Positions 1-7,639 of a stretch of DNA of 64,000 nucleotides are shown piece by piece; positions within the stretch are counted from its first letter, which is position 1, and every line of letters starts with the position of its first letter. Position numbers and translations under genes: made by a program. Location of the stretch: contig OX244046.1 of the NCBI GenBank assembly GCA_945861085.1, positions 1,612,001 through 1,676,000 on the forward strand. The letters run 5' to 3'. Under the pieces are notes generated by a model. The model ran no database searches, was not told the origin of the DNA, and saw only the letters and a program-made list of their open reading frames with translations. Source of the DNA: Clostridioides difficile_D. Its GTDB lineage: Bacteria; Bacillota; Clostridia; Peptostreptococcales; Peptostreptococcaceae.

Positions 1-122
1 AATGATTTAAATCCTGAAGTTTGTATAGCTGAGAAATGAGCAAATACATCATCTCTACCTTCTATTGATATAAAACCAAATCCTTTTTCATTATTAAACC
101 ATTTCACTATTCCATTATTCAT
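1..122 (-). CDS. Cold-shock protein, CspA family (3' end outside window)
   Basis: The reverse strand starts with ATG at 122 and encodes about 40 residues before the window edge. It shows the cold-shock fold hallmarks: an MNNGIVKWFNNEKGFGFI-type first strand with RNP1 (KGFGFI), then RNP2-like VFAHF (usually VFVHF). The family consists of about 65-residue single-stranded RNA/DNA-binding chaperones, so roughly the N-terminal 60% is present. GGAG lies 8 bases before the start. The family is certain; which paralogue is not. Confidence 0.93.
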   Translation of the reverse strand, partial: MNNGIVKWFNNEKGFGFISIEGRDDVFAHFSAIQTSGFKS

Positions 123-348
123 TAAAAATACTCCTATTAACCTGTATCAAGATATACTTGATTTAATTGTGTATTACCACAAATACTACTATATCATAGA
201 TTAATAAAAATGTCTACTTAATTATATTTTTTAGTTAACATTTTTGGTTATTCTTAATATTTAAAGTACATTTAAGAGTTTTGTATTACTATATATTAAT
301 ATAAATGTAGATAAAACTAAAAAGGGTTCTCTAGAAATCAATGTCTAT

Positions 349-525
349 CTAATTATACTTACTTACCAATATCATAACTTGGTGCAAACAAGACTCTACT
401 ACATTTTCTCTGTACTCTAGTATAAAATCATCTAACTGCGTATCTAAAAAATTACAATAATCATATGGACTGCCGATATAAGCAGTCAATACGTGTGTAC
501 ATTTATCCATTTTATTTCCAAACAT
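349..525 (-). CDS. 58-residue protein downstream of a c-di-GMP riboswitch
   Basis: ATG at 525 is preceded by a strong AGGGGG ribosome-binding site, and the frame is open for 58 codons to TAG. No family is recognised with confidence. The middle reads NFLDTQLDDFILEY, which loosely resembles the SQELD-type core of Spo0E-like aspartyl-phosphate phosphatases (length also fits), but the Ser-Gln pair is not exact, so this is only a suggestion. It is the first gene behind the riboswitch at 583-668 and should be controlled by c-di-GMP. No signal peptide or membrane segment is visible. Confidence 0.6.
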   Translation of the reverse strand: MFGNKMDKCTHVLTAYIGSPYDYCNFLDTQLDDFILEYRENVVESCLHQVMILVSKYN

Positions 526-553
526 ATATATTATTATCCCCCTAAAAAACTTT

Positions 554-582
554 CATAAAAACAAAAAGAACAATATCTTTTT
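554..582 (-). terminator. AU-rich hairpin plus U-tract after the riboswitch
   Basis: Read on the minus strand, AAAAAGA and TCTTTTT pair around a six-base loop and are followed by GTTTTT. It directly abuts the 3' side of the c-di-GMP aptamer, where the expression platform is expected. The stem is almost all A-U, so strength is uncertain. Confidence 0.45.
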
Positions 583-668
583 GGCAACTGGCTGACATAA
601 CTCATAAGATATTTATATAAGTCTTAGTCCCTATAGCTTTGCGTCACTAAATTTCTCTAGTTTTGCTG
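583..668 (-). promoter_or_regulatory. c-di-GMP-I (GEMM-I) riboswitch
   Basis: The minus strand contains the characteristic GEMM-I blocks in order: a GCAAAACTAG 5' side, GTGACGCAAAGCTATAGGG (ligand-pocket strand with ACGCAAAGC), CTAAG, a variable P3 arm, then ATGTCAGCCAGTTGCC (tetraloop-receptor side and P1 closing strand). Class I elements usually act as OFF switches through an overlapping terminator in clostridia, and a U-tailed hairpin follows here. The controlled gene is the 58-residue ORF ending at 349. Confidence 0.88.
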
Positions 669-692
669 ATTTAGTTTTATTCTACAACTAAA

Positions 693-721
693 ATAATACA
701 ATAGAATTAGTTATTATTCAA
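693..721 (-). promoter_or_regulatory. Sigma-A promoter of the riboswitch transcript
   Basis: The minus strand carries TTGAAT (716-721), a 17-base spacer and TATTAT (693-698). Transcription would begin near 686, just ahead of the aptamer. Confidence 0.65.
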
Positions 722-884
722 CAAGATTGTTTGAAAATTGAATAAATTTATAGGTATGAATAATATTTTTTATATATAAAAATAGACTGAATGTGTAGAA
801 TATTTGGTAAAACTTACCTATAGTTTTTGTCCTAAAAAGCTCCTATTATTAATTTAAGTTAGACGAATTAAGGAATTGACATAA

Positions 885-1228
885 ATGGAGCAACAAGAGG
901 TAGCAGGCAAATTACGCAGAGGGGAATTAATGTTGATGGAATATATGTGAAAAAAAAAGACTATTCTATCTAAAAAAGAAATAGCAGGAGCAATGAAAGA
1001 CAAGTATAAGTGGAGAAAAAGCACTACAGAGATTTTATTAAAAAGATTAGTAAAAATGAGAATATTAAAAAAAAGAGGGTAGGTTTTCACTTTAGTTATG
1101 AAGTGCTGGCGACTAAAAAAGAATATTTAAATATTAAAAAAGAAGAGAAGTACATAAGTGAATATAATAAATTCTTTATACGAATTTTTACTACTATATA
1201 TAAAAGAAATGAAACAATAGAAGAGTAA
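885..1228 (+). pseudogene. BlaI/MecI/CopY-type repressor, disrupted
   Basis: A protein of the BlaI/MecI winged-helix family can be followed from ATG 885 to a stop at 1228 only if two lesions are bridged. The motif ELMLMEYM should continue with Trp, but TGA stands at that codon. The same frame then gives SKKEIAGAMKDKYKWRKSTTEILLKRLVK, seen here in two parts: helix 2 and the recognition helix. It ends in GGG TAG, while the C-terminal half (GFHFSYEVLATKKEYL) is in another frame, so a frameshift has occurred near 1070-1080. The family normally represses beta-lactamase or copper operons and is about 120-130 residues long. No sensor (BlaR) gene is beside it. Confidence 0.75.
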
Positions 1229-1302
1229 TTAAAAAGACTTATAAAAAATATAAAAATATGACAAAAAATAATTTTAAGTTTGATAGAAAGAAGGAATATA
1301 TT

Positions 1303-1692
1303 ATGCTAAATAAAAAATTACCAGATGCAGAATTAAAAATTATGAAATATATCTGGAACACTGGTTATAAAACTGTAATATCAAAAGACGTTGCAGATGA
1401 AATAGAAAAAATATATGGTTGGAAGCATACAACTACAATTACACTTTTAGCTAGGTTAACCAAAAAAGGTTTTTTAATATCATAGAGAATTGGGAAATAT
1501 GTACACTATACAGTATTAGTAAAAGAAAAAGAAAAAGAATATCTTAAATTAGAAGGCAAAAGAATTTTTGGAGGTTTACATAACAATCCTTTATCAGAAC
1601 TAATATCAAAACTACATGACGGAGAAGAAATAACAGAAGACAAAATAATGGAAATAGGAGATTGGATAAAAAGCTGTAAGAATGAAGATTAA
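1303..1692 (+). pseudogene. Second BlaI/MecI-type repressor, one in-frame amber stop
   Basis: ATG 1303 has AAGGAATATATT before it and opens a typical BlaI N-terminus (LPDAELKIMKYIW, then the helix-turn-helix ending TLLARLTKKGFL). Codon 61 is TAG (1483-1485). The same frame then continues without further breaks as RIGKYVHYTVLVKEKEKEYL up to TAA at 1690, giving a 129-codon length that matches the family. A single base change therefore truncates the protein in the wing, before the dimerisation domain. It is the neighbour and paralogue of the broken repressor at 885. Read-through or a very recent mutation are both possible. Confidence 0.78.
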
Positions 1693-1697
1693 TAAAT

Positions 1698-1733
1698 AAA
1701 AGGTGGCTACTAATATAAGTGCTACCTTTTTTC
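1698..1733 (+). terminator. Intrinsic terminator
   Basis: AAAGGTGGC pairs with GCTACCTTT (one G-U) and runs into TTTTTT. It closes the BlaI-like pseudogene pair. Confidence 0.75.
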
Positions 1734-1920
1734 TTGTGGATAATATTGGGGATAAGTTGTGGAAAACTTATATAAAATCTGTGGATAAAATATTTAACTG
1801 ACATTTAATCTTTAGAATCAAAAATATACTGATTTTGTTAAATAATAATTACTTGATTTAGTAAATATTAAAGTATATAGTAACTATATAGATTATAAAA
1901 AGATAAGGAGTGTATAACCC

Positions 1921-2739
1921 TTGGAAAAACAGTATTTTACTACAGGAGAATTCGCCAAGTTGTGTGGAATATCTAAACAGACATTAATTTTTTATGATAA
2001 AATAGGGATTTTTTCTCCTGAATATAAAGATAAAAACAATTATAGATATTACTCAGTCTATCAATATGATACATTGGATATATTACAATCACTAAGAGAA
2101 ATAGGAATGAGTTTAGAAGAAATAAAAGAATATATACAAAATAGAAGTCCTCAACTTTGTGTGAAAATGCTTAGAGAAGAAGAAAAAAAGATAAGAGAAA
2201 AAATAAAAAAATTAAGAAAGATAAGTTTTAAGATGCAAAATAGAATAAATATAACGGTCGAAGGAATTTCTAGGATGAATAGTGAAGAAATTTATATATC
2301 TAAAAGATGTGAGGAATACTTAGTGTTGTCAAGTGACTTAAGCAGTATGAGTAATGGAGATTTTATGATGGAGTTAATAGATTTTACTAATTACTGTAAA
2401 TCAAAAAATTTGTATCAAGGATATGAGTTGGGAGTAATAGTAAGTAATGAAAATATAAAAAATGGAGACTATTTAAGCATATCAAGTTTTTATTTGAAAA
2501 TAGATAGAAAAATAAAGGATAAAAAGTTATATATAAAACCAGAGGGAATGTATGCATGTATAAATCATACTGGAAAATATGAGGATTCATATAAATCTTA
2601 TGAAAAATTAAAAAAATATATATATGAGAACGAATATAAAATTATTGGAAATTCATATGAAGAGAGTGTACTTGACTTCTTCTGTGAAAGTAATGAAGAT
2701 AATTATATGACTGAGATTTCAATACAAGTATCTAGATAA
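1921..2739 (+). CDS. MerR-family regulator with ligand-binding C-terminal domain (BmrR-like)
   Basis: A TTG start is chosen because AAGGAG lies 10 bases upstream. Residues 5-75 form the MerR winged helix (YFTTGEFAKLCGISKQTLIFYDKIGIF, split here by family recognition, then NYRYYSVYQYDTLDILQSLREIGMSL). A long coiled coil follows at about 80-115. The C-terminal 140 residues resemble the GyrI-like/BmrR effector domain, with YACINHTGKYEDSYKSYEKL as its conserved strand-helix. The architecture is that of multidrug-responsive activators that twist a long-spacer promoter. No efflux gene is adjacent, so the target is unknown. Confidence 0.85.
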   Translation: MEKQYFTTGEFAKLCGISKQTLIFYDKIGIFSPEYKDKNNYRYYSVYQYDTLDILQSLREIGMSLEEIKEYIQNRSPQLCVKMLREEEKKIREKIKKLRKISFKMQNRINITVEGISRMNSEEIYISKRCEEYLVLSSDLSSMSNGDFMMELIDFTNYCKSKNLYQGYELGVIVSNENIKNGDYLSISSFYLKIDRKIKDKKLYIKPEGMYACINHTGKYEDSYKSYEKLKKYIYENEYKIIGNSYEESVLDFFCESNEDNYMTEISIQVSR

Positions 2740-2749
2740 GAATTAAAAT

Positions 2750-2806
2750 AGAGATATATTCAAATGTTAAGTAATTATACTTATCATTGAATATACCTCT
2801 ATGTTT
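2750..2806 (+). terminator. Long hairpin after the MerR gene
   Basis: AGAGATATATTCAA pairs with TTGAATATACCTCT (one mismatch) around a 22-base loop and is followed by a loose T-rich stretch. It lies between convergent genes (the MerR gene and feoB) and may serve both. Confidence 0.5.
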
Positions 2807-2881
2807 TATTGTGTTTTATAATAAAGTATATAAATCTTTAAATGGTGTTTATATTATACGTTTAATGCCAGTTAACACTAA

Positions 2882-5002
2882 CTATATAAATAAATTATAA
2901 ATTGTAGTTGTTAAAAAACAAACAACAAAAGCAAGTATAGTAGGCATTAAGAATCCTAAGGCAGTCCATTTTAAACTTCCAGTTTCCTTTTTTATTGTTA
3001 AAAGTGTTGTTGCACAAGGCCAGTGCAGTAAACTGAACAACATAACATTTAAAGCTGTCAAATAAGTCCATCCATGTTCTCTAAGAACTTGACCTAAAGC
3101 ACTAAAACTATCTAATTCTATCATAGAACCAGTTGCTAGGTAAGCCATTAGAAGTATAGGCACAACTATCTCATTTGCTGGGAATCCAAGAATAAAAGCC
3201 ATCAATATGAAACCATCAAGACCTATTAATTTAGCTAAAGGATCCAAAAAGTTTGCAACATGTGATAATATGCTTAAATCTCCTATATAGATATTTGCAA
3301 ATATCCAAGTTATGACACCAGCAGGTATGGCTACCATTACAGCTCTTCCTAAAACAAATATTGTTCTATCTATTATAGAAGTATATAAAGTTCTTCCAAT
3401 TTGAGGAACTCTGTAAGGTGGAAGTTCTAATGTAAATGTAGAAGGAACTCCTTTTAATAACGTCTTAGAAAGAGTATAAGAAACTAACAATGTTATTATA
3501 ACACCTAGAATTATCAGTAAAGTTATACAAAGTGCAGTTGCTACACTAGATATAAAAGAGCTAGTTATAACTGAACTAAAAAATATTGTAGATATAGCAA
3601 TTAAAGTAGGAAAACGACCATTACAAGGTACAAAGTTGTTTGTAAGTATAGCTATAAGTCTTTCCCTTGGAGAGTCAATTATTCTACAACCAATAACTCC
3701 AGCTGCATTACATCCAAATCCCATACACATAGTTAAGCATTGTTTACCATGTGCACAAGCTTTTTTAAATAGGTGGTCTAAGTTAAATGCAACTCTTGGC
3801 AAATATCCAAAATCCTCAAGCAAGGTAAATAGAGGAAAGAATATTGCCATAGGAGGTAGCATTACAGAGATTACCCATGCTAATGTTCTGTATAATCCTA
3901 AAACCAACATATCGCTTAACCACAATGGACAGTTAATACTATTTAATACACTTGAAATACTTGGCTCAAATCCGAGTAATAAATTAGATAATAAAGTGGA
4001 TGGATAGTTAGCACCTTCTATAGTAATCCACAGTATAGTACCTAACAATAAGAGCATTATTGGAAGCCCAAATATTTTAGATGTCAATATTTTATCTACT
4101 TTTTCTTCTCTATCTGTTGATTTTTTAGCAACATTAGAACAACACTTATCACTCAGTTTTTTAGCATAATCATAGTTGATTTTAGTAAATTCATCTCTTA
4201 TTTTCTGTTTATTTATATCACTTGGAATCTTTTTCTTTACTTCATTAATAGCATTTATTGAATCTTTATCTACATAATTACTCATAGATTCAAATATACT
4301 TTCATCACCATCAATAAGTCTAAGACCCAACCATCTAGAATTTATACCTGGTATAATATTATCTAATTCTGGTTGAATTGATTTTACCATATCTTCTATA
4401 TTTTCACTGTATTTAACAGGTTTATTATTTAACTTATATTTATCAAAAGATACATCATTTAAAGTATCTAATAGTTCATCCATACCAGAACCATTTCTTG
4501 CAGCAGTTAAAACAACTGGAATACCAAGAGAATTCTCTAGAATCTCTTTATCAATAGTAATTCCTTTTTTTCTAGCTTCATCTATTAAATTTATACATAA
4601 AATAACTTTATCTGTAAGTTCCATCACTTGAAATACTAAGTTTAAATTTCTTTCAAGACATGTAGCATCACATACTACTATTACTGCATCAGGATTGCCA
4701 AAACATATAAAATCACGAGCCACAATTTCTTCTTGTGATAAGGCGAATAAAGAATATGTTCCTGGTAAATCTATTAATGCATATTCGGCATTTTTATATT
4801 TAAAATTACCACGAGCTGTAGCTACAGTTTTTCCTGGCCAATTTCCAGTATGCTGTCTAAGCCCTGTAAGATGATTAAATACAGTACTTTTACCTGTATT
4901 TGGATTACCAGCCAATGCAATTACAAACTGGTCTTCTTTGTTGTCTATATCAAACATGTCTTTTAAAGAACTCATTTTAGTTGAGTTATGTGTCAACCCC
5001 AT
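2882..5002 (-). CDS. feoB: Ferrous iron transporter FeoB
   Basis: A 706-residue inner-membrane Fe(II) transporter. The N-terminal G domain shows the P-loop GNPNTGKST, G3 DLPGTYS and G4 NLID. A helical linker follows to about residue 290. The C-terminal permease includes the two Gate motifs: LPPMAIFFPLFTLLEDFGYLPR and the Cys-containing CMGFGCNAAGV segment. The start has AGGAGG 7 bases upstream. feoA lies directly upstream on the same strand (25-base gap), forming a feoAB operon. Full length; nothing is missing. Confidence 0.97.
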   Translation of the reverse strand: MGLTHNSTKMSSLKDMFDIDNKEDQFVIALAGNPNTGKSTVFNHLTGLRQHTGNWPGKTVATARGNFKYKNAEYALIDLPGTYSLFALSQEEIVARDFICFGNPDAVIVVCDATCLERNLNLVFQVMELTDKVILCINLIDEARKKGITIDKEILENSLGIPVVLTAARNGSGMDELLDTLNDVSFDKYKLNNKPVKYSENIEDMVKSIQPELDNIIPGINSRWLGLRLIDGDESIFESMSNYVDKDSINAINEVKKKIPSDINKQKIRDEFTKINYDYAKKLSDKCCSNVAKKSTDREEKVDKILTSKIFGLPIMLLLLGTILWITIEGANYPSTLLSNLLLGFEPSISSVLNSINCPLWLSDMLVLGLYRTLAWVISVMLPPMAIFFPLFTLLEDFGYLPRVAFNLDHLFKKACAHGKQCLTMCMGFGCNAAGVIGCRIIDSPRERLIAILTNNFVPCNGRFPTLIAISTIFFSSVITSSFISSVATALCITLLIILGVIITLLVSYTLSKTLLKGVPSTFTLELPPYRVPQIGRTLYTSIIDRTIFVLGRAVMVAIPAGVITWIFANIYIGDLSILSHVANFLDPLAKLIGLDGFILMAFILGFPANEIVVPILLMAYLATGSMIELDSFSALGQVLREHGWTYLTALNVMLFSLLHWPCATTLLTIKKETGSLKWTALGFLMPTILAFVVCFLTTTIYNLFI

Positions 5003-5027
5003 ATTAATATCCTCCTGCTAGAAAATT

Positions 5028-5255
5028 TTAAATGTCAGAAACTAATATTAAGCTACTTTCTTCTTGTCGTAGAGCTATCTTACTGCCTCTGATTTTATAG
5101 ACGGTTAAATTATTTTTTGGACCTTTTCTAACTACATCTATAACAGCTCCTCTAGTAAGACCAAGCGCTAACATTCTTTCTCTTAAATTACCACTAGACA
5201 ATATATCTTCAACTTTGACAGATTTTTTCACTTGAATATCGTTAAGGTTTTTCAT
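5028..5255 (-). CDS. feoA: FeoA, SH3-like regulator of FeoB
   Basis: A 75-residue FeoA-domain protein (LRERMLALGLTRGAVIDVVRKGP, cited as the fold core; IALRQEESSLILV at the end). The start at 5255 is preferred over an ATG six codons upstream (5273), because GGAGGT sits 6 bases before 5255 and the upstream ATG has no such site. FeoA binds FeoB and is required for ferrous iron uptake. It is the first gene of the feoAB pair. Confidence 0.92.
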   Translation of the reverse strand: MKNLNDIQVKKSVKVEDILSSGNLRERMLALGLTRGAVIDVVRKGPKNNLTVYKIRGSKIALRQEESSLILVSDI

Positions 5256-5313
5256 AGTAGCACCTCCATGCATGAAATTTAGCCTGAGCTAATCTTCTTA
5301 TTCTAAACTATGC

Positions 5314-5342
5314 ATTATATTACTACCTTGTTACTTTTACAA
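5314..5342 (-). promoter_or_regulatory. feoAB promoter
   Basis: Minus strand TTGTAA (5337-5342), 17-base spacer, TATAAT (5314-5319). The -35 box overlaps the U-tract of the terminator at 5339-5366. No clear Fur box was found around it, although Fur control would be expected from knowledge of the system. Confidence 0.65.
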
Positions 5343-5366
5343 AAAAAGATAGGCAAGATGCCTATC
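5339..5366 (-). terminator. Intrinsic terminator just upstream of the feoA promoter
   Basis: GATAGGCA and TGCCTATC pair perfectly around a three-base loop and are followed on the minus strand by seven T. It insulates feoAB from upstream minus-strand transcription. Confidence 0.8.
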
Positions 5367-5459
5367 ACAAAGTTGGGTATAATTCTTACTTTTGGGGAAA
5401 GTAGAATATAGAATAAAAATTAACACTTTGAATCTATATAATTATTGAATTTTGATAAT

Positions 5460-5488
5460 AAAAAAATCAGAAAGCAAAAGCCTCCTGA
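5460..5488 (-). terminator. Terminator of the ElaA-like acetyltransferase gene
   Basis: Minus strand TCAGGAGGC pairs with GCTTTCTGA (two G-U pairs) around TTTT, followed by TTTTTTT. It lies about 90 bases after the acetyltransferase stop. Confidence 0.72.
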
Positions 5489-5580
5489 CTCTATGTAAGG
5501 TATTTTCAAATACCTAAATATCAATTCAATATATATAATTTATACTTAAATTATATATTAACAATATTAGCTTGTCAACA

Positions 5581-6021
5581 CTATAATCTCATTTTGATAT
5601 GCTCAATGCCTGCCTCATCATATACTTCTGATATCTCCTTAAAACCACAAGATAAGTAAAGGTTCTTTATATAAGCTTGTGCTGATAAAGTTATATTATT
5701 TTCATGTAAATTAACTTTTATAAAATCTATAGCACAATCCATCATTTGTTTTGCTAAGCCCTTTTTCCTATGACTAGAAAGAACTAGAACTCTACCAATA
5801 GAAACATCATTATAAGAGCTGTATTCTTTAGGAATTATTCTAGCATAAGCACAAATCAATCCATTATCTTTTAAAAATATGTGATAAGAGTTTTTATCTA
5901 TATCATCATAATCGTTTAAGGAAAATATCTTCTGCTCACAAGCAAATACCTCATATCTTGATTTTGCTATTTCATAAAATTCATCTAAACTCAAATCATT
6001 AAAGTGTTTAATTTTAAACAT
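5581..6021 (-). CDS. GNAT acetyltransferase, ElaA-like
   Basis: 146 residues. The N-terminus LSLDEFYEIAKSRYEVFACEQ matches the ElaA subfamily pattern (L..LY.l...R..VF..EQ). The acetyl-CoA-binding loop is VSIGRVLVLSSHRKKGLAKQMM (V-S-x-R-x-K-G-L-A). AGGGGGGT precedes the ATG. The substrate is unknown for the subfamily. Monocistronic, ending at its own terminator. Confidence 0.87.
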   Translation of the reverse strand: MFKIKHFNDLSLDEFYEIAKSRYEVFACEQKIFSLNDYDDIDKNSYHIFLKDNGLICAYARIIPKEYSSYNDVSIGRVLVLSSHRKKGLAKQMMDCAIDFIKVNLHENNITLSAQAYIKNLYLSCGFKEISEVYDEAGIEHIKMRL

Positions 6022-6194
6022 AGTAATTACCCCCCTAATATCTTATAAAATTGAATATTAAGATATATTATATCATTTCTAACATAAATACTTTCATTAA
6101 AATTTATATTTATTAAAAATCTTTTAGAAAAGTGATATACTATATTAAAAATAAAACTTTAGTTAGAAAATTTATAATTTATGGAGGCTGTGTT

Positions 6195-7163
6195 TTGAAT
6201 ACTACTAAAAAATTAACTGAAGCAGCTTTATTGTCATCTTTATTCATAGTAGTAACAATTATAGCTGTAGGTACTGGATTTGGATATGCTATTTATTTAG
6301 ATTTTATAGTACCAGTATTTTTTTGTATAATCTGCTTGAAATGTGATTTAAAGTATACTATTTTATCTGGAATTACTTCAATTTTAATAATTTCTCTAGT
6401 ACTTGGAAATCTAGGAACTGGTATTTGGGCAAGTCAAAGTGTATTGCTTGGTATAATGTGTGGTTATCTAATAAATAAACCGACAATGGTTATGGACGAT
6501 TTAGTATATGGCTCAATATTTGGAGTTATTGTAATGGTTTTCATTGATATATATGCTTCAGCACTAATAGGTTATAGTTTTATGAAAGAATTTCAAGGAT
6601 ATAGTAAATTGATTTATTTTAATGGATATACAAATTTTATTTATTATTTGATGATAGCATTATTTCCTTTTGGGATGGTGTTTTGCATATATTTATTAAG
6701 TTTGATTTTGGGGAATAAATTGCATATTTTAGACTCTAATTCCTTAAAAAAGTTTTTAATATTTAAGAATTTTAGAAGTTTAAATCAATTTCTGTGTTGT
6801 TCAAAGAAAGTTTTTTACATATGTGTTTCTTATTTAGTCATTTTTCAAGTTGTAAAGCTATTGAATATTAAGGTTGATTTTGTTTATTTAAAAACAATCT
6901 TCATATCAACTGCCTATCTATGTGTCTATTTTATTATTAGAGATTCATGTATGTCACTGCAAAATTTTATGATAGCAAAATTTAAAAAATTATTGTATGC
7001 TAGAATTTCTTTTTTAATAATAATTTTATTATTGTTTTTTATGTTTAATGTAACTGTTATCAGTTTAATAATTATAAATGCATTTTTAAATAAGAAAATA
7101 AATATAAGATTGAGTCAGAGTAATATCGTCAATAAACAAATAAATATTTTAATTGAAAAATAA
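6195..7163 (+). CDS. DUF2232 (YybS-like) membrane protein
   Basis: TTG at 6195 is chosen because GGAGG stands 9 bases upstream. The frame is open further 5', but without a ribosome site. The 322-residue product is hydrophobic throughout, with about eight membrane segments. It begins KKLTEAALLSSLFIVVTI, typical of DUF2232/YybS proteins, which resemble the S components of ECF transporters. The function is not known. Its stop lies shortly before the tyrS leader promoter, so it is probably transcribed separately. Confidence 0.75.
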   Translation: MNTTKKLTEAALLSSLFIVVTIIAVGTGFGYAIYLDFIVPVFFCIICLKCDLKYTILSGITSILIISLVLGNLGTGIWASQSVLLGIMCGYLINKPTMVMDDLVYGSIFGVIVMVFIDIYASALIGYSFMKEFQGYSKLIYFNGYTNFIYYLMIALFPFGMVFCIYLLSLILGNKLHILDSNSLKKFLIFKNFRSLNQFLCCSKKVFYICVSYLVIFQVVKLLNIKVDFVYLKTIFISTAYLCVYFIIRDSCMSLQNFMIAKFKKLLYARISFLIIILLLFFMFNVTVISLIIINAFLNKKINIRLSQSNIVNKQINILIEK

Positions 7164-7235
7164 ACCTTAGGTTTTGGTAAAAAATATAAAAAAATAGTAT
7201 AATGTAAAAAAACATGTGTATAATAATAAAAAAGG

Positions 7236-7264
7236 TTGACAAAATATAAAAATAATAATATATT
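7236..7264 (+). promoter_or_regulatory. tyrS leader promoter
   Basis: TTGACA (7236-7241), 17-base spacer, TATATT (7259-7264). It precedes the Tyr T-box by about 55 bases. Confidence 0.8.
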
Positions 7265-7319
7265 ATGAGTAAGTTAAGAAAAATTTCTTGTAATTGATGA
7301 AATAATCTGAATATACAAA

Positions 7320-7595
7320 TGCTATGAAGAGAAGAAGTAGGACTAGATTTTATTTAACAGAGAGTTCCAGTTTGGTGAGATGGAATAAATTGATTTAGTT
7401 TGAATACATCTCAGAGCAGTATCTCTGAAAGATAACAACCATTAAGAGATATCGGATTAGTACACGTTATAGTACATGAGTATATGTAAATTGTACTCTA
7501 AGAGATTAGTATCGTGAGATATTGATGAACTAAGGTGGTAACACGTAAGCAATGCTTTCGTCCTTTTAATAGGATGAAAGCTTTTTTTATTATAA
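7320..7595 (+). promoter_or_regulatory. Tyrosine T-box leader with attenuator
   Basis: The T-box core AAGGTGGTAACACG is at 7532-7545. The Stem I specifier loop reads GAA-TAC-ATCTC, placing a Tyr codon (TAC) at 7405-7407, which agrees with the downstream gene. A terminator (GCTTTCGTCCT paired with AGGATGAAAGC, then seven T) ends near 7590. Uncharged tRNA-Tyr would bind the specifier and the T-box bulge and stabilise the antiterminator, so tyrS is read through when tyrosine is short. Confidence 0.95.
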
Positions 7596-7639
7596 AAATA
7601 AAATTATAGATTATATAAATATTTTAGGAGGAATGAAAA

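Noticed and set aside
1544..1804. Minus-strand ORF of 86 codons over the second BlaI-like pseudogene
   Set aside because: It overlaps the conserved BlaI C-terminal frame and the terminator and is Leu/Phe-rich antisense of A-rich coding DNA.
3636..4007. Plus-strand ORF of 123 codons inside feoB
   Set aside because: It lies antisense to the conserved FeoB membrane domain, has no ribosome site and shows no protein motif.
5256..5313. Fur box upstream of feoA
   Set aside because: Fur control would be expected, but no 19-bp GATAATGATAATCATTATC-like sequence with acceptable match was found.
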